Source of the DNA: Limnohabitans parvus II-B4
Lineage (GTDB): Bacteria > Pseudomonadota > Gammaproteobacteria > Burkholderiales > Burkholderiaceae_C
Assembly: GCF_003063455.1 (NCBI RefSeq)
Contig: NZ_NESN01000003.1
Span: 310,001 to 374,000 of the forward strand
Reading direction: 5' to 3'
DNA length: 64,000 nucleotides
Part shown: positions 8,863 through 17,667 of the stretch, in pieces
Layout of the letters: every line of letters begins with the position of its first letter
Numbering within the stretch: position 1 is the stretch's first letter
Position numbers and translations under genes: made by a program
Notes under the pieces: generated by a model
Databases searched by the model: none
Seen by the model: only the letters and a program-made list of their open reading frames with translations
What the model was told of the DNA's origin: nothing

Positions 8863-9924
8863 ATGAAACTCGTTCAACTCGGCCAGTCCGATTTGCAAGT
8901 GACCCCCATCTGCCTGGGCACCATGACCTTTGGCGAGCAAGTCAACGAGGTTGACTCGCACGCCATTCTGGACCGCTCACTCGAGGCCGGCATCAACTTC
9001 ATCGACACCGCCGAGATGTATGCCGTGCCCGCCACCGCCGCCACCTGTGGCTTCACCGAAACCTACATCGGCAACTGGTTTGCCAAAAACCCCGGTGCCC
9101 GCCAGAAACTGGTGCTGGCCACCAAGGTGGCAGGCCCTTCACGCGGCATGCCCTGGATTCGCGAAGGCTCTGGCATGACCGGTCAGGATATTTTGAATTC
9201 GTGCGACGCCAGCTTGCGCCGTCTGCAAACCGATGTGATCGACCTCTACCAGATCCACTGGCCCGAGCGCCATGTGCCCGTGTTTGGCATGACCTATTTC
9301 GACCCCGCCAAAGACAAATCGGTCACCTCGATCCACGAACAACTCGAAGCCCTGTCCAAATTGGTCAAGGCGGGCAAGGTGCGTTACGTGGGCCTGTCCA
9401 ACGAAACCCCTTACGGCGTGCACGAATTCGTGCGCCTGGCCGAGCAGCATGGCCTGCCGCGCGTGGCCACGATTCAAAACCCGTATTGCCTGGTGAACCG
9501 CACCTATGACAACGCGCTGGACGAAACCTGTCACCGCCTGAACGTGTCCATGTTGGCTTATTCGCCGCTGGGCTTTGGTTTGCTGACGGGCAAATACGAC
9601 AACGTCGATCTGACGGGTCCCCTGCTGCCAGAGGGGGGGCGCATTGCCCGTTACGACTCCATGCGCAAACAGCGCTGGGGCCGACCTGAAGCCTTGGTGG
9701 CGGCACGCCGCTACAACCAATTGGCCCGCGACAACGGCATGACGCCCACCCAGATGGCCTTGGCGTTTTGCTACCACCGCTGGAGCGTGGCCAGCACCAT
9801 CATTGGCGTGACGTCGGTCGCGCAATTGAACGAAGACCTGGCCGCCTGGTCGACCGAGTTGTCGCCGGACGTGCTCAAGGCCATTGACGCGATCCGGTGG
9901 GACATGCGCGACCCGGCTTTGTGA
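8863..9924 (+). CDS. tas: Tas-like aldo/keto reductase
   Basis: NADP-dependent oxidoreductase of the AKR superfamily, 353 residues. The N-terminus (LGTMTFGEQ), the catalytic segment with Asp and Tyr (FIDTAEMYAVP), the TETYIGNW block, DLYQIHWPER and VRYVGLSNETPYGV all match the E. coli Tas protein closely in order and spacing. Tas suppresses a tyrosine auxotrophy in E. coli, but its physiological substrate is not firmly known. ATG at 8863 follows an AGGA. An open frame continues further left but shows no conserved residues. It is followed ten bases later by ybaK, probably in one operon. Confidence 0.93.
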   Translation: MKLVQLGQSDLQVTPICLGTMTFGEQVNEVDSHAILDRSLEAGINFIDTAEMYAVPATAATCGFTETYIGNWFAKNPGARQKLVLATKVAGPSRGMPWIREGSGMTGQDILNSCDASLRRLQTDVIDLYQIHWPERHVPVFGMTYFDPAKDKSVTSIHEQLEALSKLVKAGKVRYVGLSNETPYGVHEFVRLAEQHGLPRVATIQNPYCLVNRTYDNALDETCHRLNVSMLAYSPLGFGLLTGKYDNVDLTGPLLPEGGRIARYDSMRKQRWGRPEALVAARRYNQLARDNGMTPTQMALAFCYHRWSVASTIIGVTSVAQLNEDLAAWSTELSPDVLKAIDAIRWDMRDPAL

Positions 9925-9933
9925 TGCTGGCCC

Positions 9934-10425
9934 ATGGCCAAAAAAGACAAAGTCAGCGAAACCCCGGCCACGGCGCTGTTGCGCCAGCACGGGGTGAGCT
10001 TCACCGAGCACCCCTACGAGTACCTAGAGCACGGCGGCGCCCAGCACAGCGCCCAAGTGCTGGGCATGGACCCGTTCAGTGTGGTCAAAACCCTGATCAT
10101 GCAAGACCAAGACGCCAAACCGCTGGTGGTTCTGATGCACGGCAACCGCAAGGTGTCCACCAAAAACCTGGCGCGGCAAGTGGGGCTGAAATCCATCGAG
10201 CCCTGTGCGCCCGAGGTGGCCAACCGCCACAGCGGTTACTTGGTGGGCGGCACGTCGCCCTTTGCCACGCGTCGGCAGATGCCCGTGTTCATCGAGGAAA
10301 CCATCCTGGCCTTGCCGTGCATTTGCATCAACGGTGGTCGGCGCGGTTATCTGGTGGGCATTGACCCGCAGGTGTGCGTGCAGTTGCTGGGGGCGCAGCC
10401 TGTGAATTGCGCACTGGCAGAATGA
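9934..10425 (+). CDS. ybaK: Cys-tRNA(Pro)/Cys-tRNA(Cys) deacylase, YbaK/EbsC type
   Basis: Trans-editing enzyme that hydrolyses mischarged Cys-tRNA(Pro). The 163-residue protein covers the complete single YbaK domain: a conserved VVKTLIM segment carrying the substrate-site Lys, the KNLARQVGLKSIEPCAPE block, the GYLVGGTSPFATRRQMPVFIE block and the C-terminal CINGGRRGYLVGIDP. Length and motif order match YbaK rather than the larger ProX or INS domains. It lies between tas and plsY on the same strand. Confidence 0.93.
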   Translation: MAKKDKVSETPATALLRQHGVSFTEHPYEYLEHGGAQHSAQVLGMDPFSVVKTLIMQDQDAKPLVVLMHGNRKVSTKNLARQVGLKSIEPCAPEVANRHSGYLVGGTSPFATRRQMPVFIEETILALPCICINGGRRGYLVGIDPQVCVQLLGAQPVNCALAE

Positions 10426-10453
10426 CGCCCGTACAAGAACAAGGGAGCTTTCG

Positions 10454-11083
10454 ATGGATTTGTTGATTCCGGTGGCCGTGGTGTTGGCCAGTTATTTGAT
10501 GGGTTCGCTCAGTTTTGCTGTCATCGTCAGCCGACTGATGGGCCTGAACGACCCGCGCAGCTACGGCAGCAAAAACCCCGGTGCCACCAACGTGCTGCGC
10601 TCGGGCAGCAAAAAAGCCGCCATTTTGACCTTGCTGCTGGATGCGGTGAAAGGTTGGTTGCCGGTGGCTCTGGTGCTGAGCTTTGGCCCTGAACATGGTT
10701 TGGGCGTCAGTGTGGCGGCGCTGGCAGGGCTTGCGGCATTTCTGGGTCATCTGTACCCGGTGTTCTTTGGTTTTGTGGGCGGCAAAGGCGTGGCCACGGC
10801 GGTGGGCGTGCTGGTGGGCGTCAATGGCGTGCTGGCGCTGGCCACGGTGCTCACCTTTGGCATCGTGGTGTATTTCAGCCGCTATGTCTCGCTGGCATCC
10901 ATGGTGGCGGCGGTGTTTGCGCCTGTGTTTTATGTATTTGGCGACGGCGTGTCTTGGGATGCGAACGCGACCGAGGTTTTCTGCCTGGCCGTGATGGCTT
11001 TGTTGCTGGTCTGGCGGCACCGAGAGAACATCAACCGCTTGTTCGCTGGCACCGAATCCAAATTGGGAAAGAAAAAAGAATGA
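10454..11083 (+). CDS. plsY: Acyl-phosphate:glycerol-3-phosphate acyltransferase PlsY
   Basis: Inner-membrane enzyme making lysophosphatidic acid from acyl-phosphate and glycerol 3-phosphate, the first step of phospholipid synthesis in the PlsX/PlsY route. 209 residues with about five hydrophobic spans. The three PlsY motifs are visible: GSLSFAVIVSR near the N-terminus, GSKNPGATNVLR (phosphate loop) and FVGGKGVATAVGV. The ATG at 10454 has GGGAG upstream. Its stop overlaps the start of the RidA-family gene as ATGA, indicating translational coupling. Confidence 0.96.
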   Translation: MDLLIPVAVVLASYLMGSLSFAVIVSRLMGLNDPRSYGSKNPGATNVLRSGSKKAAILTLLLDAVKGWLPVALVLSFGPEHGLGVSVAALAGLAAFLGHLYPVFFGFVGGKGVATAVGVLVGVNGVLALATVLTFGIVVYFSRYVSLASMVAAVFAPVFYVFGDGVSWDANATEVFCLAVMALLLVWRHRENINRLFAGTESKLGKKKE

Positions 11084-11442
11084 ACCCGGACATCCAGCGT
11101 TTGCATGTGGCGGCCCGCTACAGCGAGGCGGCCATTTTCAATGGCGTGGTTTATTTGGCAGGCATGGTGCCCGAGTGCGAAGCCACCGACATCCGCAGCC
11201 AGACGGCCGATGTGCTGCGCCAGATCGAGCAGCGACTGATCGAGGCCGGCAGCGACAAAACCCGCATCTTGCGCACCCAGATTTACCTGAAAGACATCAC
11301 CGACATCACCGCCATGAACGAGGTGTGGGATGCCTGGGTGGTGGCAGGCAGTGCGCCGCCGCGTGCCACGGTCGAGGCCGCACTGGCCGACCCGGCCTAT
11401 TTGATAGAGGTGGTGGTGACGGGTGCCGTGGCAGCGGTGTGA
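11080..11442 (+). CDS. RidA/YjgF-family protein
   Basis: 120-residue protein of the RidA family; members form trimers and many hydrolyse reactive enamine/imine intermediates from PLP enzymes. Visible family features are the FNGVVYLAGMVPE strand, the QTADVLRQIEQRLIEAGSDKT helix and the C-terminal PPRATVEAALADPAYLIEVVV, whose Arg is the usual ligand-binding residue. The start overlaps the plsY stop by four bases. The cluster of palindromic repeats beginning 49 bases after its stop may serve as its transcript end. Which subgroup (RidA or Rid2-7) it belongs to is not determined here. Confidence 0.9.
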   Translation: MNPDIQRLHVAARYSEAAIFNGVVYLAGMVPECEATDIRSQTADVLRQIEQRLIEAGSDKTRILRTQIYLKDITDITAMNEVWDAWVVAGSAPPRATVEAALADPAYLIEVVVTGAVAAV

Positions 11443-11490
11443 GACGGCATCCGCTCAGCCCGCTGCCATGCCGCCTGACCAATTTTTATT

Positions 11491-11730
11491 TGTCATACCC
11501 GGCTTGACCGGGTATCCACGGCAGCCGAAGGCATGGACTCCCGATCGGGTCGGGGGTGACAAAGTCAAAAAGGCATGGACCCCCGATCAAGCCCAGGGTG
11601 ACCAATCGGGGAGCTTGTCATGCCCGCGAATGCGGGTATCCACGGCAGCCGAAGGCATGGACTTCCGATCGGGTCGGGGGTGACAAAGTCAAAAAGGGAT
11701 GGACCCCCGATCGGGTCGGGGGTGACAAAA
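11491..11730. repeat. Cluster of dispersed palindromic repeats (two full units plus partial copies)
   Basis: Two copies of the window's recurrent element, starting TGTCATACCCG at 11491 and TGTCATGCCCG at about 11616, each followed by ATCCACGGCAGCCGAAGGCATGGA and a second hairpin built on CCCGATCGGGTCGGGG, ending GGTGACAAA. Partial copies of the second half (GGCATGGACCCCCGATC, GGGATGGACCCCCGATC) are added in tandem. It lies between the RidA-family gene and bktB, which converge. Open frames across it are artefacts of the repeats. Confidence 0.9.
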
Positions 11731-11738
11731 CACCCGGA

Positions 11739-12923
11739 TCACATGCGCTCAAAAATCGCCGCAATGCCTTGACCGCCGCCGATGCACATGGTCACCAGGG
11801 CGTAGCGGCCGTTCACGCGTTGCAGCTCATAGAGGGCTTTCACGGTGATCAGTGCGCCCGTGGCACCGATGGGGTGGCCCAGCGAAATGCCCGAGCCGTT
11901 GGGGTTGACCTTAGCCGGGTCTAGGCCCAGCTCGCGGGTCACGGCACAGGCTTGGGCGGCAAAAGCTTCGTTGGCCTCGATCACGTCCAGGTCGTTCACG
12001 CTCAGGCCGGTTTTTTTGAGCACGGCTTGTGTGGCCGAGATCGGGCCCACGCCCATGATCTTGGGGTCCAGACCGGTGTGGGCGTAACCCACCAAGCGGG
12101 CCAGCGGTTTGGCACCACGGGCTTTGGCGGCCCCGGCTTCCATCAACACCACGGCAGCGGCGGCATCGTTGATGCCGGAGGCGTTGCCCGCAGTCACGGT
12201 GCCGTTTTCCTTGACGAACACGGGCTTGAGCTTGGCCATGTCTTCGAGCTTGCAGCCGGGGCGGAAGTGCTCATCGGTGGCGTAAGCGACTTCGCCTTTT
12301 TTGCTTTTCAACATGACCGGCATGATCTGGTCTTTGAAGTAACCAGCTGCCGTGGCGCGCTCGGCACGGTTGTGGCTTTCCACAGCCAGCGCGTCCTGCA
12401 TTTCGCGGGTGATGCCGTATTTGGCGGCCACGTTTTCAGCCGTTACACCCATGTGGATGGTGTGGAAGGGGTCGTGCAGGGCACCGACCACCATGTCGAC
12501 CATCTTGGTGTCACCCATGCGGGCACCCCAGCGGGCGCTCAGAGAAGCGTAAGGGCCACGGCTCATGTTTTCAGCGCCGCCGCCAATGGCGATGTCGCAG
12601 TCACCCAGCATGATCGACTGGCTGGCGCTCACGATGGCCTGCAGGCCCGAGCCGCACAGGCGGTTCACGTTGAAGGCGGGCGTGCCTTCGGCACAGCCGC
12701 CATTGATGGCCGCCACGCGGGACAAATACATGTCTTTGGGCTCGGTGTTGACCACATGGCCGAACACCACATGACCCACATCTTTGCCGTCGGTGCCCGC
12801 GCGGGACAGGGCTTCGCGCACGACTTGTGCGGCCAGCTCGGTGGGCGCAATGTCCTTCAGGCTGCCGCCATAGGTACCAATGGCGGTGCGCACACCGCTG
12901 ACAACAACAACTTCACGGCTCAT
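11739..12923 (-). CDS. bktB: Acetyl-CoA acetyltransferase / beta-ketothiolase, BktB type
   Basis: Thiolase condensing or cleaving 3-ketoacyl-CoA. 394 residues, full length. Catalytic residues are all in place: Cys90 (NRLCGSGLQA), His350 (SLGHPIGATG) and Cys380 (TMCIGGGQG), plus the NEAF motif. Sequence throughout closely resembles Cupriavidus necator BktB, which accepts C4 and C5 substrates and feeds polyhydroxyalkanoate synthesis; here no phaC/phaB neighbours are present, so a role in fatty acid or branched-chain breakdown is equally likely. The stop lies just beyond the repeat cluster; the next gene upstream is an SDR on the same strand. Confidence 0.93.
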   Translation of the reverse strand: MSREVVVVSGVRTAIGTYGGSLKDIAPTELAAQVVREALSRAGTDGKDVGHVVFGHVVNTEPKDMYLSRVAAINGGCAEGTPAFNVNRLCGSGLQAIVSASQSIMLGDCDIAIGGGAENMSRGPYASLSARWGARMGDTKMVDMVVGALHDPFHTIHMGVTAENVAAKYGITREMQDALAVESHNRAERATAAGYFKDQIMPVMLKSKKGEVAYATDEHFRPGCKLEDMAKLKPVFVKENGTVTAGNASGINDAAAAVVLMEAGAAKARGAKPLARLVGYAHTGLDPKIMGVGPISATQAVLKKTGLSVNDLDVIEANEAFAAQACAVTRELGLDPAKVNPNGSGISLGHPIGATGALITVKALYELQRVNGRYALVTMCIGGGQGIAAIFERM

Positions 12924-13026
12924 GGGATGTCTCCAGAATTTAAAAATAGGGATGGAATAACCCGCACAGTGTCAGTGGCAATAGCTACAGTGACCTGACA
13001 GCCTTTGTCCGAAAAACACAGCCGGA

Positions 13027-13782
13027 TCAGTCCCGCACGTCGGCGACCGGGTTTTGGCCAAAGTCGGCTCTGGCCAGAAAGGCAAGCACTTGGCTGGCCG
13101 CTTGGGGCGCGGAGCTGAGCAAGCCTTTCTCCTTGAGCTGGGCAAATTTGGCTTGGTCCGGGAAGGCGTTGTTAGCCGCCCCACGCAGCTGCACCTGCAT
13201 GTCGGTGTCGATGACGCCGGGGGCCAAAGAGCAGACTTGGGCACCTTGGGGCTTGAGGGCTTCGTCCAATGCCATGCAGCGGGTGAAATGGTCCATGCCC
13301 GCCTTGGCCGCGCAATAACCCGCCTGAGAAGCCATGGCGCTGCGCCCCAAACCGGATGAGATGTTGAGCACCTTGCGGGGCATGCCCCAGTCCTCGGTGG
13401 CCCCCAGAAACGCCGCGCACAGCTGCATCGGCGCTTCCAAGCCGACGCGCAAGGCTTGCGCCAGATCGTGGGCATCGGCTTGGCTCAGTGGCCCAATGCG
13501 CGGGATCACGCCTGCGTTGTTGATGAGGGTGATGCTGGCATAAGCCGCTGTGTCCAGGCGCTCAAGCCAGTCGCGCAGGCGCTGGCTGGCACCTTGCCCA
13601 TCGGTCAGGTCATGCGTCCACTGCGTCAGCGGGACATGGCGCTCTTGGGCAGCAACGGCCAGCGCGTCGTTGGCGTGGCGCGAGATACACAGCAGGCTGT
13701 TGCCGGGTGTGAGCAATTGCTGCGCGATGGCCAGGCCCATGCCCCGGGATGCGCCTGTCAGGATGTAGAGGTGTTGTGTCAT
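13027..13782 (-). CDS. Short-chain dehydrogenase/reductase
   Basis: 251-residue SDR. Cofactor motif TGASRGMG at the N-terminus, the NNAG motif (LINNAGVIPR), and the catalytic Ser and YCAAK (Tyr-Lys) are all present, followed by SLAPGVIDTDMQ. Substrate unknown; the sepiapterin-reductase-like subgroup (short N-terminus, HDLTDGQG segment) is a reasonable guess. The ATG at 13782 (MTQHLYIL) puts the Rossmann motif at the expected distance; the frame stays open to 14100 but that extension runs over the cytochrome gene and has no conserved residues. Likely active in the cytosol. Confidence 0.88.
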   Translation of the reverse strand: MTQHLYILTGASRGMGLAIAQQLLTPGNSLLCISRHANDALAVAAQERHVPLTQWTHDLTDGQGASQRLRDWLERLDTAAYASITLINNAGVIPRIGPLSQADAHDLAQALRVGLEAPMQLCAAFLGATEDWGMPRKVLNISSGLGRSAMASQAGYCAAKAGMDHFTRCMALDEALKPQGAQVCSLAPGVIDTDMQVQLRGAANNAFPDQAKFAQLKEKGLLSSAPQAASQVLAFLARADFGQNPVADVRD

Positions 13783-13915
13783 GCCCGAAATGGTAGCGGC
13801 GTGACCCCTGCCAAGAGGTGCCGCACATGACAGACTGAACCGAGCGCTCAGCTCCACACGCATTCGGCCGCAGGGACTGCCTTCCTCAGACGCAGAGGTG
13901 CGCTGGTGAGTGGGT

Positions 13916-15253
13916 TCAGTTGCCCTGCGCGGCCCGGATGCGGTTGACTTGCAGGGGCGTGACTTCGCTGGCCTGGTTGCCCCACTGGGTGCGCAGGTGG
14001 GTGAGCACGGCCGAGATGTCTCGGTCGTCCAGCTCCAGCACCGCTGGCGGCATGCCAAAGGGGCGTGGGTGCAAGGCGGTGGCCGGGCCATAGCCGCCAT
14101 ACAAGACCATTTGCACCAGGTTGGTCGGGTCGTTCAGCAGCACGGCGCGGTTGCCCGCCAGCGCGGGGTAGGCCGTTCGGCCGGCTGCCGTGGTGACGCC
14201 TTGGCCTTGTTCGCCGTGGCATTGCGCGCAATGCCGGTCGTAAATCTGCAGGCCTTTCGAAGCCACGGTCAGGCTGACTTTGGCCCGCACGGGTGCAGGG
14301 TGTGCAAGGGCTGCCGTGGCGGCTTTTTGTGCGCGGGACTGCAGATACACCGCCATGGCGTGCAAGTCGGCTTCGGTCATGTGTTGGGTGCCGTGTTGCA
14401 CCACTTCGGCCATCGGGCCGCTGGTCTGGGCTTGGCCTGACTCTCCCGTGCGCAGCAATTGCACGATGTGGGCCAAGGGCGTTGTGGCCAGACCGGTTTC
14501 GCTGTCGCGGGTGAGGTCGGGCGCGTACCAGTTGACCACGGGCATCAGGCCGCCCGACAAATCATCGACAGCGCCACTGGCCCCCAAGGCGTTGCGCGGG
14601 CTGTGGCATGCGGCGCAGTGGCCCAGACCGGTCACCAGATAAGCGCCCCTGTTCCACTCGGCCGTTTGCGCTGGGTCTGCTTTGAACGGCGCGGGGCTGA
14701 AAAACAGGCTGCGCCAGACCGCTAATGCAGCTTGTGTGCCCACGGGCCACATCAGGGTGTGGGGCGGGGTGGGCTGGTTCACGGGCGCAAGACTTTGCAG
14801 CCAAGCCAGCAGATCGTCGCTGTCTGCGCGGGTGATGACGCTGGTGTGGTTGTAGGGGAACGCGGGTGTCAGCAGTCGGCCGTCTTTGGAGCGTCCGTGG
14901 TGCAGCGCTTGCCAAAAGTCCTGAGGGCTCCAGGTGCCGATGCCGGTGGTCGCGTCGGGCGTCAGGTTGCTGCTGAAAACGGCACCAAAAGGCGTGTCAA
15001 TGCGCCGGCCCCCAGCCATGGGTGCAGCCCCCCGTGCACTGTGACAGGCCACACAGTTGCCCGCACGGGCCAGGTACTGACCACGTTCAATCTGCGCGTT
15101 GTTGTCCACTGGGCGGGCCGTGTCGTGGGGCACTTGACTGGCGGTCGTGCTGGCGGATGTGGTCCATGCGTCAGCCCAGTTGTCCCAAACAACATAGGCG
15201 GTCAATGTCAGAAGGGCACAGGCCAAGCCCCAGCCGATGCGTGATGTCTTCAT
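13916..15253 (-). CDS. Tri-haem cytochrome c, dehydrogenase-subunit type
   Basis: 445-residue exported cytochrome with an uncleaved or cleaved N-terminal hydrophobic segment (residues about 7-23) and three CXXCH haem sites: CVACH at 67-71, CAACH at 213-217 and CAQCH at 342-346. Length, three-haem layout and the spacing of the first two domains match the cytochrome subunit of membrane alcohol, gluconate or sorbitol dehydrogenases, which passes electrons to ubiquinone or oxidase. No dehydrogenase subunit is adjacent, so its electron donor is unknown. It starts inside the stop of the upstream di-haem cytochrome (ATGA overlap at 15250-15253), so the two are translationally coupled. Confidence 0.9.
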   Translation of the reverse strand: MKTSRIGWGLACALLTLTAYVVWDNWADAWTTSASTTASQVPHDTARPVDNNAQIERGQYLARAGNCVACHSARGAAPMAGGRRIDTPFGAVFSSNLTPDATTGIGTWSPQDFWQALHHGRSKDGRLLTPAFPYNHTSVITRADSDDLLAWLQSLAPVNQPTPPHTLMWPVGTQAALAVWRSLFFSPAPFKADPAQTAEWNRGAYLVTGLGHCAACHSPRNALGASGAVDDLSGGLMPVVNWYAPDLTRDSETGLATTPLAHIVQLLRTGESGQAQTSGPMAEVVQHGTQHMTEADLHAMAVYLQSRAQKAATAALAHPAPVRAKVSLTVASKGLQIYDRHCAQCHGEQGQGVTTAAGRTAYPALAGNRAVLLNDPTNLVQMVLYGGYGPATALHPRPFGMPPAVLELDDRDISAVLTHLRTQWGNQASEVTPLQVNRIRAAQGN

Positions 15254-16056
15254 GGCTGGCCTCCCGCTGTGCTGGACAGTTCGGGCGCACTGCCGCAGCG
15301 CAGTGCCGCGGGCAAAGGTGGGCCGGCCGGGGGGTGAGGGGCAGGGTGCGTGTCCGCAGGCAAAGCTTGGCGAGCGAGCCAGCTGGACACCGCAATCAGC
15401 TCATCGGCCGGGATGCGCTTGACCACTTCGGCCATGCAGTCCGGTGCATGGGCCTTGCGTTGACCCGTTTGCCACGCGCCCAGTTGAGCATTCAGGTAAT
15501 CCAGTGGCAAGCCCAGCAAGCCAGGCACGTTCGGTTGTACGCCCGTCAAGCGCACGCCGTGGCATTGGGTGCAGGCGGGCAAACCCCGCGATGCGTCGCC
15601 TTGCGTCACCAGTTGCTGGCCTTTGGCCAAGCGCTGCGCCGAAATTGTGTTGTTGGCGCTGGGTTTCGGGTAGGGCAACTCCAGAGAAGAAAAATAACGC
15701 GCCATGTCGCCCAGATACGCGTCTGTGAGCGGATCGATCAGCCGCGTCATCAGCTCGTAATGGCGTCGGCCTTGGGCAAAGTTGCGCAGTTGGTTGTGCA
15801 GATAGCCCGCAGGTTTGCCTGCCAGACGAGGGTAATAACCATCCGGTCCGGCCCGCCCTTGGTCGCCATGGCAGGCTGTGCAGGCCTTGGTTCGTTCGGC
15901 CATGTTGTCTTCAAAACGAGCGCGGGGCGAGGGTACAGGGGCCGTTGCGGACGTTGGGGCAGTCAAGTTTTGGGCTGGCACAACAGCGCAAGCGGCCCAG
16001 AGCGCCAGCGCAATCCAAGCTTTGGAGGGTTTCAAGGGGTTCAGTAGCTTCCACAT
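15250..16056 (-). CDS. Di-haem cytochrome c (c4-like)
   Basis: 268-residue periplasmic protein: signal sequence at about residues 10-28 (AWIALALWAACAVVPAQ), then two CXXCH sites, CTACH at 59-63 and CTQCH at 162-166, in two similar domains of roughly 100 residues, the cytochrome c4/c553 arrangement. The C-terminus is Pro-rich (HPAPHPPAGPPLP). The ATG at 16056 is preferred because it gives the signal peptide directly; the frame is open further upstream, but over the GNAT gene. It is coupled to the tri-haem cytochrome, suggesting an electron-transfer pair. Confidence 0.88.
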   Translation of the reverse strand: MWKLLNPLKPSKAWIALALWAACAVVPAQNLTAPTSATAPVPSPRARFEDNMAERTKACTACHGDQGRAGPDGYYPRLAGKPAGYLHNQLRNFAQGRRHYELMTRLIDPLTDAYLGDMARYFSSLELPYPKPSANNTISAQRLAKGQQLVTQGDASRGLPACTQCHGVRLTGVQPNVPGLLGLPLDYLNAQLGAWQTGQRKAHAPDCMAEVVKRIPADELIAVSSWLARQALPADTHPAPHPPAGPPLPAALRCGSAPELSSTAGGQP

Positions 16057-16149
16057 CCCTTGAAGATAACCGAAGCAGCGACAATACAGGGTTTGACTTT
16101 GGGCACGACCGCCCATTGATCTTGTTGTTTTTTCATTCCCATTCAAGCC

Positions 16150-16668
16150 ATGTCCGATATCCAAGTCCGATTTGCCACCCAACAAGACGCCACCACTGTG
16201 GCGGCCTTGCACGCCAGCGCCTGCCGTGCTGCCTATGCAGGCCAAGTGCCTGAAGCCCACTGGGACGCCACCCCCATGCCCAAACGCGTGTCCTTCTGGA
16301 AAGAAGCCATCGAATACGGCGAACCCCAAGTCATGGTGGCCACAGACGGCAAAGAAATCGTTGGTTTTGTCGGTTTTGACCGCTCGCGTGATCCCAAGTC
16401 CAAAAACACCACAGGTGAAATCTGGGCCATTTACGCCGCCCCTGACCGTTTGGGTCAAGGCGTGGGTCTGGCCCTGTGGGACGCGGCCCGTGAAGGGCTG
16501 GAAGACGAAGGCTGCACCGACGTCACGGTCTGGCTGCCCTTGTTGCACGAAAAAACCCTGCGTTTCCACGATCTGGCGGGCTTCAAACGCGAAATGAACA
16601 CCGCCCGCACCGTGCCTTTGGGCGGGGTCAAGGTCGAAGAAGTGCGCCTCAAGCGCAAACTGGCCTGA
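16150..16668 (+). CDS. GNAT-family N-acetyltransferase
   Basis: 172 residues with a single GNAT fold. The N-terminus IQVRFATQQDATTVAALH and the acetyl-CoA pyrophosphate loop RLGQGVGLALWDAA (motif A) are clear, followed by motif B-like FHDLAGFKRE. Substrate unknown; small-molecule or protein N-acetylation are both possible. It diverges from the cytochrome gene with 93 bases between starts and is followed 12 bases later by dusC. Confidence 0.88.
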   Translation: MSDIQVRFATQQDATTVAALHASACRAAYAGQVPEAHWDATPMPKRVSFWKEAIEYGEPQVMVATDGKEIVGFVGFDRSRDPKSKNTTGEIWAIYAAPDRLGQGVGLALWDAAREGLEDEGCTDVTVWLPLLHEKTLRFHDLAGFKREMNTARTVPLGGVKVEEVRLKRKLA

Positions 16669-16680
16669 CGCCTTGACCGC

Positions 16681-17667
16681 ATGACCATGGGCCACCTGGG
16701 GGCGCGTGTCTTGCTGGCCCCCATGGAGGGGCTGCTGGACCACACCTTGCGCGACATGCTCACCCGAGTGGGCGGTGTGGATTTGTGCGTGTCCGAATTC
16801 ATCCGCGTCACCAACACCGTGCTGCCGCGCCGCGCCTTCATTCGGGTGGCCCCTGAGTTGCTGAACAACAGCCGCACTGTGGCAGGCGTGCCCGTCAGGG
16901 TGCAATTATTGGGGTCTGACCCCGATTATTTGGCGGCCAACGCGGCGGCTTTGGCCGAGCTGCAACCTGCGGGCATTGATTTGAATTTTGGCTGCCCTGC
17001 CAAAACCGTGAACCAGCACCGGGGTGGTGCGGTCTTGCTCGACGAGCCCGAGTTGGTGGGCCAGATCGTGGCGGCGGTGCGCCGGGCGGTGCCAGCGCAC
17101 ATTCCTGTGTCGGCCAAGATGCGTTTGGGCTTCAACGACGACAGCCGCGCCGAAGACTGTGCCTTGGCCATTGAGGCCGCAGGGGCCAGCGATTTGGTGG
17201 TGCACGCCCGCACCAAGGCCCATGGTTACAGGCCGCCAGCTTATTGGGACCGCATTGCCGATTTGCGCCAGCACGTGCGCCTGCCCATGGTGGCCAATGG
17301 CGAAATCTGGACTTTGGCCGATGCCCTGCGTTGCCGCGAAGTGACCGGGTGCGATCGGCTGATGATCGGGCGCGGCATGGTGGCCGATCCGGGCCTGGCG
17401 TTGGCCATCACGCGACACGACGCCCTGTCGGATGGCAGTTTGACCGGCGAGGCGGTGACCTGGTCGCACATTGTGGTGTTGATGCGCTTGTTTTGGCAGG
17501 GCATCAGCCTGCGCGTTGCCCCCAGGCACCGTGCTGGACGACTCAAACAGTGGCTCAATTATTTGCGTCGGGTTTATCCAGAGGCGCAAGAGGCTTTTGA
17601 CCAATTGCGGCTGCTGCACGACCCCGCGAAAATTGACCAGTGGCTGGCCTCTCAGGCCGTGGGGTGA
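16681..17667 (+). CDS. dusC: tRNA-dihydrouridine synthase C
   Basis: FMN enzyme reducing a uridine to dihydrouridine in tRNA (U16 in E. coli). 328 residues. Diagnostic features: LLAPMEGLLD (FMN phosphate region), RVQLLGSDPDYLAANA, the catalytic-Cys motif DLNFGCPAKTVN, HARTKAHGYRPP, and ANGEIWTLADALRC with MIGRGMVADP. The C-terminal half (RLKQWLNYLRRVYPEA) matches DusC rather than DusA or DusB. The 3' end overlaps the convergent Hpt gene by 16 bases. Confidence 0.93.
   Translation: MTMGHLGARVLLAPMEGLLDHTLRDMLTRVGGVDLCVSEFIRVTNTVLPRRAFIRVAPELLNNSRTVAGVPVRVQLLGSDPDYLAANAAALAELQPAGIDLNFGCPAKTVNQHRGGAVLLDEPELVGQIVAAVRRAVPAHIPVSAKMRLGFNDDSRAEDCALAIEAAGASDLVVHARTKAHGYRPPAYWDRIADLRQHVRLPMVANGEIWTLADALRCREVTGCDRLMIGRGMVADPGLALAITRHDALSDGSLTGEAVTWSHIVVLMRLFWQGISLRVAPRHRAGRLKQWLNYLRRVYPEAQEAFDQLRLLHDPAKIDQWLASQAVG

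Noticed and set aside
11491..11730. Possible CRISPR array in the repeat cluster
   Set aside because: Units are not evenly spaced, spacers are themselves repeat fragments, and no cas genes are near.
11423..11924. Short open frames across the repeat cluster (RQPKAWT-like tandem peptides)
   Set aside because: Peptide repetition is caused by the DNA repeats; no start signal and no conserved domain.
13027..14100. Longer 357-residue version of the SDR
   Set aside because: The extra N-terminus overlaps the cytochrome gene, lacks conserved residues and pushes the Rossmann motif far from the start.
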